From contig NZ_JOEH01000008.1 in NCBI RefSeq assembly GCF_000719095.1, positions 1 to 64,000 of the forward strand: DNA of 64,000 bases, read 5' to 3'. Source of the stretch: Streptacidiphilus jeojiense (GTDB lineage Bacteria > Actinomycetota > Actinomycetes > Streptomycetales > Streptomycetaceae). The notes beneath the pieces were generated by a model. It saw only the letters and a program-made list of their open reading frames with translations, did not search any database and was not told where the DNA came from. Each line of letters starts with the position of its first letter. Within the stretch, counting starts at the first letter, position 1. A program made the translations under genes and the position numbers. This document shows, one piece after another, positions 23,389 through 31,601 of this stretch.

Positions 23389-26253
23389 TCAGCGGATCTG
23401 ACGGCGGACCAGTTCGTGGAACGGGCTGCCTGCGTCGGCGAGCAGCTCGGCCGGCGGTCCCTGCTGGACCACCCGGCCCTCCGACATCACCAGCACCCGG
23501 TCGGCGTCCAGCACCGTGGACAGCCGGTGGGCGATCACCACCCGGGTGGCGCGCAGTGCGCGGGTGCTCTCCGTCACCACCCGCTGGGTCCGGTTGTCCA
23601 GGGCGCTGGTGGCCTCGTCGAAGAAGAGGATGCGCGGACGGCGGATCAGCGCCTGAGCGATCATCAGCCGCTGTCGCTGCCCGCCGGAGACGGTGCCGCC
23701 GCCGTCGGAGAGCACGGTGTGCATGCCCATCGGCATCCGCTTGATGTCCTCGGCCAGGCCTGCCATCTCGGCGGCCTCCCAGGCCTCCTCCAGTGAGAAG
23801 GTCTCGGCGCCGCAGATGCAGTCCAGGATCGAGCCGGTGAACGGCTGGGCGTTCTGCAGCACCACCCCGCACTGACGCCGCACCGCGGTGCGGTCCAGGG
23901 CGGCCAGTTCCTGGCCGTCGTAGCGCACGCTGCCGGAGGTCGGCCGGTCGAAGCCGATGAGCAGCCGCAGCAGGGTCGACTTGCCGCAGCCGCTGGCCCC
24001 CACAATCGCCACGAACTCGCCCGGCTGCACCTGGAAGGAGACGTCGTCGAGCACCAGCGGCCCGTCCTCGGAGTAGCGGAACGACAGCTGGGCGACCTCG
24101 ATCGCGCCGGACAGCACGCCGGGCGCGATGCTCCCGCCGCCCACCTCGGGGACCTCGTCCAGCACCGGCCTGATCTGCTCGTACAGCGGCAGCACCGAGG
24201 CGGCGGACAGCAGCACGCCGGTGAGCTGGGTGACCGAGGTCAGCGCCATGGTCACGGCGGTGCTGAAGGTGAGGAAGCTGCTCGCCGAGAGGGTCCCCCG
24301 GGCCGGGCCCGCGAGCAGCATGTACATCACCAGCGTGCACAGCGGCAGGTAGAGCGCATTGAGGACGGTGATCAGGTTCTTGATCCGGCCCACCCGGCGC
24401 TGCAGTTCGCGGCTGCGGGCGAACCGGCCCGCCCAGGCGGCGTAGGCGAACTCCTCGGCTGCGGCAACGCGCAGTTTGGGCAGGCCGCGCAGAGTCTGGA
24501 AGGCCTGGTTGTTGAGCTTGTTGTTGACCGCCACCAACCGCCGCTGCCACCGCAGTTGCCACAACCCCAGGACCAGGAACACGGTGCCGATGACGGCCAC
24601 CATGGCCAGGGCCGCCAGCGCCAGCGGGACGCTGTAGTACAGCAGCAGGCCCAGGTTCACCGCGCTGACCGTGCCGGCCTGCACCGCCACCGAGCTGATG
24701 CCCGACAGCACCCGGCGGATGGCGCTGACGCCCATCGCCGCGGTGGCCAGCTCCCCGGTGGAGCGCTCCGCGAAGAAGCGGGTCGGCAGGCGCAGCAGCC
24801 GGTCCCAGACGGCCGGTTGCAGCGTGGCCTCGATGCGTCCCTCCATCCGCAGGATGGAGACGTTCTCCAGCAGCATGAAGGCGGCGGAGACCACGGTGGT
24901 GGCCACGATCGCCAGCGAGGTCTGGACGATGAGGCTCTTCTCGGCGTTCGGGACGTAGCTGCCGAGGACCTGTCCGGTCGCGATCGGCACCAGCGCCCCG
25001 AGCAGCACCGCCACCAGTCCGCCGAGGACCAGGTTCCGCAGGTCGGTCCGGGTTCCGCGCAGGCTGAAGCGGAGCAGCCGCCAGGCGGGCAGCGGCTGTT
25101 CCGGCAGCGGGCGGTAGAACATGACCGCGCGGTCCTCGAACTCCGCCGCATTCGCGGCGCCGACCCTGGTCGTCCGTCCGGTGCCGGGATGCACCACCCG
25201 GTAGCCGCCGCGCCGCCACAGCAGTGCGACCGGGGCCCCGGTACTGACCCGGTGGCCTACCAGGGGACCGGCGTTCTCGCGCCACCAGCGCCCGGTGAGC
25301 CTGACCGTGCGGGTGCGGAACCGGGAACTGAGCGCGATGCGTTCGACCGGACCGAGCCGGTCGGGCGGCGCGCCGCTCTGCCCGGGCCCGGGCGGCGTCG
25401 GGGCCAGGGCCGGGGGCGGGGCGACGGTGATTCCGGCAGCGGCCGCGACGGTGCGGCAGACGGCGAGGGCGGCCTCGTCGGATCCTGCGGCCGGTCGTCC
25501 CGTGGCCCGCCCCGAGGCGTCGGAGGTGTCGATCGAGTCCAGCAGCGCCCGGTCGGCCTGCGCCCTGACCGTCCGTCCGGCCTTCATCCCGGCCGCCGCC
25601 CGGTCCTCGTGCGCCCGCTCCAGCTGTTCGATCCGGCGGTCCACCGCGGACATCAGCCGGGTCTGCTGGTCGACCAGCCGCTGCCACAGCGCCCCGTCGA
25701 CCAGCAGGTCCCTGGCCATCTCCGCGCTGTAGGCCGCGCCGTACTGCACGCTGCCCGGGTCCACCGGCGTCCACAGGATGCCGTCGTCGGAGGACTCGTC
25801 GGGCCCCGCCGGCACCGCGCCGTCCGGTGCCGCCCCGTCCACGGTCGTCTCGAACACCGCGCGCAGGCTCCGCCCCAGCCCCCGGGCGAACGCGTCCTCC
25901 AGCGGGCTGAGTACCTGTTCGACGTAGTAGTACTGGTCGGGGCGCAGCAGTTCACGGAGCTGGATCCGCTGCAGCACACAGCCCTGCAGCGGCCTGCCGA
26001 CCAGCGTGTGCCGGGGTCCCTCGACCGGGCCGAGCAGCAGGGCCCCGGTGTCGAGCCGGCCGAGGAAGTGCCAGCGGCCCTGCTCGGCGGCGTCGACGGC
26101 GAACAGGTCCATGCCGCCGGCCGCCACCAGCCAGAGCACGTCGGGCCGCTCCAGCGACAGGCTGCGCAGGTTGGCGCAGTCGACCGGATCGCCGAGCCCG
26201 CCCAGGGCGCCGACCACCAGGTCGCCGGGCAGGGTCAGCTCCCCGGGGATCAA
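23389..26253 (-). CDS. NHLM-type bacteriocin exporter, ABC protein without peptidase domain (ABC2)
   Basis: 954-residue membrane ABC protein of the NHLM bacteriocin-system type (second ABC subunit). The N-terminal 390 residues form a cytosolic domain: LWLVAAGGMDLFAV and GRWHFLGRLDTGALLL resemble a cyclic-nucleotide-binding-like barrel, followed by a helical, basic/Ala-rich linker. Six spans lie within about 405-690. The ATPase domain (about 710-950) has Walker A VGASGCGKST, Q-loop VLQNAQPF, signature VSGGQRQRL, Walker B ILFFDEATSALD and switch His in IAHRLST. Start is TTG, overlapping the TGA of ABC1 by four bases (TTGA). It probably forms a heterodimer with ABC1 to export the processed peptide. 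Confidence 0.88.
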   Translation of the reverse strand: MIPGELTLPGDLVVGALGGLGDPVDCANLRSLSLERPDVLWLVAAGGMDLFAVDAAEQGRWHFLGRLDTGALLLGPVEGPRHTLVGRPLQGCVLQRIQLRELLRPDQYYYVEQVLSPLEDAFARGLGRSLRAVFETTVDGAAPDGAVPAGPDESSDDGILWTPVDPGSVQYGAAYSAEMARDLLVDGALWQRLVDQQTRLMSAVDRRIEQLERAHEDRAAAGMKAGRTVRAQADRALLDSIDTSDASGRATGRPAAGSDEAALAVCRTVAAAAGITVAPPPALAPTPPGPGQSGAPPDRLGPVERIALSSRFRTRTVRLTGRWWRENAGPLVGHRVSTGAPVALLWRRGGYRVVHPGTGRTTRVGAANAAEFEDRAVMFYRPLPEQPLPAWRLLRFSLRGTRTDLRNLVLGGLVAVLLGALVPIATGQVLGSYVPNAEKSLIVQTSLAIVATTVVSAAFMLLENVSILRMEGRIEATLQPAVWDRLLRLPTRFFAERSTGELATAAMGVSAIRRVLSGISSVAVQAGTVSAVNLGLLLYYSVPLALAALAMVAVIGTVFLVLGLWQLRWQRRLVAVNNKLNNQAFQTLRGLPKLRVAAAEEFAYAAWAGRFARSRELQRRVGRIKNLITVLNALYLPLCTLVMYMLLAGPARGTLSASSFLTFSTAVTMALTSVTQLTGVLLSAASVLPLYEQIRPVLDEVPEVGGGSIAPGVLSGAIEVAQLSFRYSEDGPLVLDDVSFQVQPGEFVAIVGASGCGKSTLLRLLIGFDRPTSGSVRYDGQELAALDRTAVRRQCGVVLQNAQPFTGSILDCICGAETFSLEEAWEAAEMAGLAEDIKRMPMGMHTVLSDGGGTVSGGQRQRLMIAQALIRRPRILFFDEATSALDNRTQRVVTESTRALRATRVVIAHRLSTVLDADRVLVMSEGRVVQQGPPAELLADAGSPFHELVRRQIR

Positions 26254-28532
26254 TGCTCACGCACCAGTTCGGCGTACCGCCCCGCAGCGGCGACCAGTTC
26301 CTCGTGGCGCCCGCGTTCGACCACGGTCCCGTGGTCCAGGACGACGATCTCGTCGCTGTCGCGCACCGTGCTCAGCCGGTGCGCGATCACCACGCAGGCG
26401 CAGCCGCGCCGCCGGATGTTGTCGATGATCACCCGCTCGGTCTCCGCGTCCAGGGCGCTGGTCACCTCGTCCAGGACCAGCACGCTGGGCCCGCGCACCA
26501 GGGCCCGGGCGATCTCCAGCCGTTGCCGCTGGCCGCCGGAGAAGTTGCGGCCGTCCTGCTCCACCCGGCCGTGGATGCCGCCCGGTCGCCTGGACACGGT
26601 GTCGTGGACCGCGGCGTCCCGGAGCGCGGCGAAGACCGCCTGGTCCGACACCGACGGGTCCCACAGCGCCACATTGTCGCGGACCGTGCCCTCGAAGAGG
26701 AACACGTCCTGGTCGACGAAGGAGACCGAGGCGGACAGCGAGCCGCGCGGGATCTCCGCCAACCGCCGCCCGTCGATCCGGATCTCGCCCTCCCAGGGCC
26801 GGTAGAGGCCGGAGATCAGCCGGGACACGGTCGACTTGCCACTGCCGGACCCGCCGACCAGGGCGACCTGCCGGCCGGGGCCCACCGACAGCGAGAAGTC
26901 GGTGAGCAGCGGCTTGTCGAGCGGGCTGTAGCCGAAGGTGACCCGGTCCAGCTCCACGTGCCCGCTGAGCCTGCGGGTGCTCGCGGCCGGTTCGGGCCGG
27001 GCGAACAGCGGGTCCACCGGGAAGCTCTCCACGTCCCTGAGCCTGGCCATGTCCGCCGCGAAGTCCTGGACCCGGCCGGCGACGCCGTTCAGCCGGGTGA
27101 CCGGCCCGGTGAAACTGGTCACCAGCGCCTGGAAGGCCACCAGCAGCCCGATCGAGATACCGCCGTCCGCAGCCCGCTGACCGCCGATCAGCAGGATCAG
27201 CGCGCTGTTGAGGGCTGCCAGCGCGGGGGCGACCACGGCCAGCGCCGCACTCGGCACGCCGAGCCGCTGCTGCCCGTCCAGGGTGAGCGCGTGCTGGCCG
27301 GCCCAGCGGCGGAAGTAGCCGTTCTCGCCGCCGGTGGCCTTCATCGTCTCGATCAGCTGCAGACCGCTGTAGGAGGTGTTGGTCAGCCGGGCGCCGTCCG
27401 CGCGCAGCTTCTGCACACCGGTGCCGCGGATGCGCACCACCACCCGCAGCGCCACCACGTTGAGCAGCGCGATCAGCACCCCGAGCACCGTCAGCTGCGG
27501 ATCGTAGGTCCACAGCAGCAGCGCGTAGAGGACCACGACCACGGCGTCCACCCCGGTGGCGGCGAGGTCCCTGGCCAGGGTCTCGGCCACGGTGTCGTTG
27601 GACTGCAGCCGCTGGACCAGCTCGGCCGGGTTGCGCTGGCTGAAGAAGGTGACCGGCAGCCTGAGCAGGTGCCGCAGGAACCGCGCGCTGCTCAGCGTGG
27701 ACGAGATCATGCGCCCGCGCAGCAGGTTGGCCTGCTGCAGCGCGGTCAGCCCGGCGGTCAGCGCCACCATGGCCGCCATCGCGGCGAAGAGCACCGGCAG
27801 CAGCGAGGTCTGATCACCGATCAGGAACAGGTCGATGTAGGTGCGGCTCAGGGCCGGGAGCACCGCGCCGACGACCACCAGCAGGAAGCTGGCGAGCAGG
27901 GCGGCCAGCATGGTGCCCGAGGTGCCGCGCAGCCGGGCCGGCAGGGCGCGGAGCAGGCCGGGGCGGCGACCGGCCCGACGGAAGCCCGCGCCGGGCTCGA
28001 AGGTCAGCACCACACCCGTGAAGCTGGAGTCGAAGTCCTCCGGCGTGACGAAGCGACGGCCCCGGGCCGGATCGTTGATGCGAACGCCGCGGCGGCCCAG
28101 GCGACGCACCGTGCCGTCGTAGACGACGAAATGGTTGAACTCCCAGAACAGCACCGCCGGGGCCTGCACCTGCGCCAGCGCGGTCGGTTCCATCTGCATG
28201 CCCTTGGCCGCCAGGCCGTAGCCACGCGCCGCCTTGAGCACGCTGCTGGCCCGGGAGCCGTCGCGGGACACCCCGCAGGCGATCCGCAGTTCCTCCAGCG
28301 GCACATGCCGACCGTGGTGGCCGAGCACCATCGCCAGCGCCGCGGCGCCGCACTCCACGGCCTCCATCTGCAGGACGGTGGGGCTGCGCACCGCCCTCGG
28401 CCTGCGGCCCCGGGGCTGGCGCCGGCCCCGCCCCGCGCCCCGGTTCTGGTTCTGGTCGGGGCGGTGTCTCCCGCGCTCGCGCTCGCGGAGCGGCATCGGC
28501 TCCGTCGCGGCCGGGTCGTGGTGCGCGGTCAC
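26250..28532 (-). CDS. NHLM-type bacteriocin exporter with C39 peptidase domain (ABC1)
   Basis: 760 residues from a GTG start. After a very basic 45-residue tail comes a C39 double-glycine peptidase: Q55 and catalytic C61 in TVLQMEAVECGAAALAM, H134 in FNHFVVYDG and D154 in RINDPARG. Spans follow (about 195-470), then an ATPase domain with Walker A VGGSGSGKST, signature FSGGQRQRL, Walker B VLVLDEVTSALD and H in IAHRLST. All peptidase and ATPase residues look intact. Its GTG overlaps the HlyD stop (GTGA) and its TGA overlaps the ABC2 start, so the three export genes form one coupled unit. It should cleave the peptide encoded at 29525-29746 after GG. Confidence 0.92.
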   Translation of the reverse strand: MTAHHDPAATEPMPLRERERGRHRPDQNQNRGAGRGRRQPRGRRPRAVRSPTVLQMEAVECGAAALAMVLGHHGRHVPLEELRIACGVSRDGSRASSVLKAARGYGLAAKGMQMEPTALAQVQAPAVLFWEFNHFVVYDGTVRRLGRRGVRINDPARGRRFVTPEDFDSSFTGVVLTFEPGAGFRRAGRRPGLLRALPARLRGTSGTMLAALLASFLLVVVGAVLPALSRTYIDLFLIGDQTSLLPVLFAAMAAMVALTAGLTALQQANLLRGRMISSTLSSARFLRHLLRLPVTFFSQRNPAELVQRLQSNDTVAETLARDLAATGVDAVVVVLYALLLWTYDPQLTVLGVLIALLNVVALRVVVRIRGTGVQKLRADGARLTNTSYSGLQLIETMKATGGENGYFRRWAGQHALTLDGQQRLGVPSAALAVVAPALAALNSALILLIGGQRAADGGISIGLLVAFQALVTSFTGPVTRLNGVAGRVQDFAADMARLRDVESFPVDPLFARPEPAASTRRLSGHVELDRVTFGYSPLDKPLLTDFSLSVGPGRQVALVGGSGSGKSTVSRLISGLYRPWEGEIRIDGRRLAEIPRGSLSASVSFVDQDVFLFEGTVRDNVALWDPSVSDQAVFAALRDAAVHDTVSRRPGGIHGRVEQDGRNFSGGQRQRLEIARALVRGPSVLVLDEVTSALDAETERVIIDNIRRRGCACVVIAHRLSTVRDSDEIVVLDHGTVVERGRHEELVAAAGRYAELVREH

Positions 28533-29335
28533 GGAAGGACCCAATCGATCGGATGCTGGGCGGCCAGCTGGATGGAGCCGCCGACCAGGGTGGTGGACTC
28601 GACCGCGTACGGGGGGCCCTGCGCCGAGGACCAGGCGTACCCGGACTTCGTCCCCGTGGAGCGGTCCAACTGGACCATGACGGCCACCGGTTGGCCCTGG
28701 GCCGAGAACTGCGCGCCCAGTTGGCCGTCGCCGAGGAAGGCACTGATCTGCTGCTGGGTCTGCGGCACCCGGCCGACCGCCAGCACGCGTCCGCGCAGCG
28801 TGCCGTAGCGCTGCGCGGGCACCGACTGCAGCGTCAGTTCGACGGCGGCGCCCACCGGGATCGTCGACGCCCCGCCGCTGGACGCGTACAGCACCGCCAC
28901 CAGCGGGTCCTCGGGGCTGTTGATCCGCTCCAGGGTGGCCAGGTCCGCCCCCACGGCGACGACGGCGCCGATTCCCGCCGCCAGGGCCGTCACCCGGCCC
29001 GCGGCCACCGTGCGCACCGTCTGGACCTTCGCGTCGGTGCGCAGGCTCAGCAACGGCGCCCCGGCGGCCAGCGTGTCCCCCTGGGCGGCGAACACGGCGG
29101 TGACCTGTCCCGCGAACGGGCTCTGCAGGGTGTAACTCCCCTGTGCGAACGTCAGAATTCCGGGCGCAGCTATTTTGGACGAGACCGAACCGGTGACGGC
29201 CCAGAACCCGGCCACCGCCATAACCAGCACGGTGACCGTCAGAACCAGCCTGCCCTGCGGCCGCGCCAAATGCACAGGTACGTCGAGCTCCTCGGGCGAC
29301 TGCAGCTTCGAAAGCGCCTTCTGGCGGAATTGCAC
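28529..29335 (-). CDS. NHLM-type HlyD-family secretion protein
   Basis: Membrane-fusion/periplasmic-adaptor-like component of the peptide exporter, 268 residues from GTG 29335 (VQFRQKAL), chosen because AAGGA sits 9-13 bases upstream; a GTG at 29356 would add seven residues without such a site. N-terminal QKALSKLQSPEELD is typical for this NHLM family, followed by one span (LVLTVTVLVMAVAGFWAV) and a biotinyl-lipoyl-like barrel (SPFAGQVTAVFAAQGDTLAAG, quoted in part: SPFAGQVTAVFAAQGD). In a Gram-positive envelope it would act as an accessory of the ABC pair. The stop overlaps the ABC1 start by four bases; 189 bases separate it from the peptide gene. Confidence 0.85.
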   Translation of the reverse strand: MQFRQKALSKLQSPEELDVPVHLARPQGRLVLTVTVLVMAVAGFWAVTGSVSSKIAAPGILTFAQGSYTLQSPFAGQVTAVFAAQGDTLAAGAPLLSLRTDAKVQTVRTVAAGRVTALAAGIGAVVAVGADLATLERINSPEDPLVAVLYASSGGASTIPVGAAVELTLQSVPAQRYGTLRGRVLAVGRVPQTQQQISAFLGDGQLGAQFSAQGQPVAVMVQLDRSTGTKSGYAWSSAQGPPYAVESTTLVGGSIQLAAQHPIDWVLP

Positions 29336-29418
29336 AAACCATTCCTTTGAATGCACCGGTAGCGGTCGGGCATTTTTGCACCCGACCGCACCACACGATG
29401 TCCATCACTTCTGTCGAA

Positions 29419-29461
29419 CGGCGACGGGCCCCGGCCCGAGGAATCCCGGGGCCCGTCGCCG
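29419..29461 (-). terminator. Strong hairpin between precursor peptide and exporter genes
   Basis: A perfect 16-bp stem: CGGCGACGGGCCCCGG pairs with CCGGGGCCCGTCGCCG around an 11-base loop. It starts 64 bases after the peptide stop codon and lies 84 bases before the HlyD start. No T-run follows. The likely role is partial termination or 3-prime-end protection, giving more peptide mRNA than exporter mRNA, as in many bacteriocin operons. Confidence 0.8.
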
Positions 29462-29524
29462 CTCATGTGCTCCGGACCGTGAAGTCCGGGGCGACCCCCG
29501 ACGTCGGAGACTGGCTGCCGACGG

Positions 29525-29746
29525 TCAGAGGCCCGCGAGCCCGGTGACCTGACCCGGGACCAGGCTGGTGACCTGCGAGAGCGTCTGGCCGACGCCGCTC
29601 GGCAGCAGGGACTCGGTGGCACCGAGGACGGGCGAGGTGACGCCGGAGACGTCGAGCCCGAGGATGCCGACGCCGCCGGAGACGCTGTCCAGGTCGCTGT
29701 CGGAGATCTCGCGGGTCTCGACCTGCGGCGTGAAGTCCTTACGCAT
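29525..29746 (-). CDS. Double-glycine leader bacteriocin-type precursor peptide, Cys-free core
   Basis: 73-residue precursor. The leader (1-25) ends EISDSDLDSVSGG, the classic double-glycine motif recognised by C39 peptidases, with conserved EISDxDLD spacing of type-A2-lantipeptide-like leaders. Cleavage after G25 releases a 48-residue core starting VGILGLDVSG and ending QVTGLAGL. The core has no cysteine, no lysine or arginine and no aromatic residue; it is rich in Gly, Val, Leu, Ser and Thr with net charge about -2. GAAGGGAAA precedes the ATG. The exporter with peptidase follows immediately on the same strand. Without Cys a lanthionine product is impossible, and no modifying enzyme is nearby. 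Unmodified hydrophobic peptide, self-assembling peptide or signal are all possible. Confidence 0.85.
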   Translation of the reverse strand: MRKDFTPQVETREISDSDLDSVSGGVGILGLDVSGVTSPVLGATESLLPSGVGQTLSQVTSLVPGQVTGLAGL

Positions 29747-29880
29747 GGCTTTTGTTTCCCTTCACTGCTGTGGGTACTGCCGAATTGTTTCGGCCGGATC
29801 TGGAGGACGCCAGGCCGGCCGCTTCAACGGTTGCCTGGACCCCGAATATCGGGGGCCAGTCCTTGCGACTTCCGCCGATG

Positions 29881-29893
29881 GATTGATCCAATC
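29881..29893. promoter_or_regulatory. Inverted repeat in precursor peptide promoter region
   Basis: GATTG-ATC-CAATC is an exact dyad 135 bases upstream of the peptide start, within the 293-base gap 29747-30039, which is less GC-rich than its flanks. It is a candidate operator or activator site for the peptide operon. A leftward frame at 29762-30007 shows no coding signature and I do not call it. Confidence 0.35.
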
Positions 29894-30039
29894 ATGACAA
29901 AGGATGGTTCGTCCAGTCAGCCTGTCGGATATTCCGTGAACATTTCCGGACCCGACAGCAATACCGTCCACTATTCCCCACGGAATTGTGACGGCATCTT
30001 CACACATTTCCGGTAACCCGCTCCGGCACCGATCACGGG

Positions 30040-30807
30040 TCAGCTCCCGGTGGCGATCTGGTCGAGCCGGTCCACCCGGCCCTGGGCGTCCCGGCCGATG
30101 CCGAACAGCTGCTCGGGGTGGAGCACCAGACCGGCCGCCAGGCCCGTGAGCGTGTTCACCGACGAACCGGTGCCCGCGCTCAGCGGGGCCGTGGTGGTGA
30201 CCACCGCGTCCGGGAGCACCTGGAGCAACTGCACCGCCCCGCTCGGTACCAGCTGTCCGCGCACGCAGTCGACCGGAACCGCGTACAGCAGTGCGTCCAC
30301 GCCCGGGGTGAGACCGGCCGGCAGCTGGAGCGACTGCACCCGCTCCAGGGTCTCCCCGGTCCGGGCCACCGCGCAGCCCAGCACCTGGCCGGGGTCCGAC
30401 GACGCCGAGGTGGCGGCGGTCGAGGGTCCGCTCGGCCTGATCGGGGCGGCGGCGGTGGAGGCGGCCACGTCCGGGGCGCTGCTCGGGGTCGGCGACGGCC
30501 TCGACTCCGCCGGCCCGGTGGTCCGCGGCGCGGCGGGTGCCGTCCCCGGTGCGGACGTGGTCGGGATCACGGCGGACACCGTGGGAACCCGCTGCGGGCC
30601 GGAGCCGAGGGCTCCGGAGATCGCGAAAGCCGTGCCGCCGACCAGCAGCCCCGACAGCGCCAGGGCCGGCGCGCCCAGCACCCAGGGCCGCCGGCGCCGC
30701 TCCGCCCGGCGGCGCAACTCGGCCCCACTCAGCGGCGGTTCACCTGCGGCGGTCGCCGCGAGGCCGCGCAGCGACTCCCGGAGGCGCTCATTGCGTTCGC
30801 TCATCAC
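30040..30807 (-). CDS. Single-span membrane protein, putative anti-sigma partner
   Basis: 255 residues. A cytosolic, arginine-rich N-terminus of about 42 residues (MSERNERLRESLRGL, GAELRRRAERRRRPW) precedes one span (APALALSGLLVGGTAFAISG). Then comes an Ala/Pro/Ser/Thr linker of roughly 80 residues and an extracytoplasmic domain with two cysteines (VLGCAVAR and VDCVRGQ). There is no zinc-binding HxxxCxxC motif. The start (GTG 30807 or ATG 30804) overlaps the sigma-factor stop codon, so the two are coupled, and topology fits a membrane-tethered anti-sigma or accessory regulator. Possible alternative: an unrelated secreted-domain protein controlled with the sigma gene. Confidence 0.65.
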   Translation of the reverse strand: MMSERNERLRESLRGLAATAAGEPPLSGAELRRRAERRRRPWVLGAPALALSGLLVGGTAFAISGALGSGPQRVPTVSAVIPTTSAPGTAPAAPRTTGPAESRPSPTPSSAPDVAASTAAAPIRPSGPSTAATSASSDPGQVLGCAVARTGETLERVQSLQLPAGLTPGVDALLYAVPVDCVRGQLVPSGAVQLLQVLPDAVVTTTAPLSAGTGSSVNTLTGLAAGLVLHPEQLFGIGRDAQGRVDRLDQIATGS

Positions 30808-31352
30808 GCTGACATTTCCATCAGGTCATCGGACAGATGCTTGGCCAGAGCCGCCCTGGCCCGTGACAGCCGGACCTTCACGGTGCCCTCCGGCGCCCCG
30901 GTCTCCCGGGCGACCTCGGCCACCGGCAGATCGCACAGGTAGTGCAGGACAACCACTCGACGCTGCTCCTCCGATATCTTGCGCAGCGCTGCCACCAGCG
31001 CTGCGTACTCCGGTCCCGGGCCCGGGGCGTCCGGCAGGGCGCCGTGCCGGAACACCGCCAGCAGCGAGCTGCGGGCCCGCCGCCATCTGCTCACCGCCAG
31101 CCGCCAGGCCACCGTTCGCACCCAGGCCTCCGGCGCCTGCGCCCCGGACAGCTCCTCGCGCCCGCGCCAGGCCCGGACGAAGGCCTCCTGGACCACGTCC
31201 TGCGCCTCGGCCAGGTTCCCGGTCATCGCGTACAGCTGACCGACCAGCCGCGACCAGCTGCCGGCGTAGAACTCGTCGAACTCGTCAGGCGACAAGCGGC
31301 TCCCGCTCCCTGCTCCGGCGGCATCCGGCCCTTCCCGCCGTACGCGGGACAC
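30804..31352 (-). CDS. ECF-like (SigE-family) RNA polymerase sigma factor
   Basis: 182 residues. Region 2 is visible at about 25-95 (DEFDEFYAGSWSRLVGQLYA, shown in part as FDEFYAGSWSRLVGQ; AEAQDVVQEAFVRAWRG; WVRTVAWRLAVSRWRR) and region 4 at about 120-175 (ISEEQRRVVVLHYLCDLPVAEVA in part; GAPEGTVKVRLSRARAAL, the recognition helix). GTG start with a weak site; a later start is possible. It is followed with a 4-base overlap by the membrane protein, and then, 293 bases on, by the peptide export operon on the same strand. Control of the peptide operon or of its own surface-stress regulon are both possible. Confidence 0.88.
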   Translation of the reverse strand: MSRVRREGPDAAGAGSGSRLSPDEFDEFYAGSWSRLVGQLYAMTGNLAEAQDVVQEAFVRAWRGREELSGAQAPEAWVRTVAWRLAVSRWRRARSSLLAVFRHGALPDAPGPGPEYAALVAALRKISEEQRRVVVLHYLCDLPVAEVARETGAPEGTVKVRLSRARAALAKHLSDDLMEMSA

Positions 31353-31362
31353 CGACTACCGG

Positions 31363-31383
31363 GCGCAGCCACACCGGCTGCGC
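31363..31383. other. Hairpin in the sigma-factor leader region
   Basis: GCGCAGCC-ACACC-GGCTGCGC forms a perfect 8-bp stem 11 bases upstream of the sigma-factor start in the 249-base gap 31353-31601. It could fold in the mRNA leader and hide the start region, or be a chance GC-rich dyad. Nothing else in the gap is recognisable. Confidence 0.4.
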
Positions 31384-31601
31384 ACTGCTTCCACCACGTC
31401 CTCGCTCCCCCGGGCCGCGATCCGAACATCCTGCCGGACCGAGGCACGATCCAAGCCCTCTACGCAGCCCGACACCGCCCCGGTTACATGCCCCGCCCCG
31501 ATTTCTTGGTGACCTGGGTCACACGACCAGCGCAGCGACCCCTGAAGCACGACCAGGCCGACGAGGGCCGCTATCGCCGGGGGCAAGTCGATATCGACCG
31601 G

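Noticed and set aside
22595..25774. Leftward open frame of 1059 codons overlapping the kinase and ABC2 genes.
   Set aside because: Arg/Ala/Gly-rich shadow frame with no conserved motifs; it crosses two well-supported genes.
29762..30007. Leftward 81-codon frame upstream of the peptide gene, considered as a second precursor peptide.
   Set aside because: No double-glycine leader, no ribosome binding site and no codon bias; it spans the presumed promoter region.
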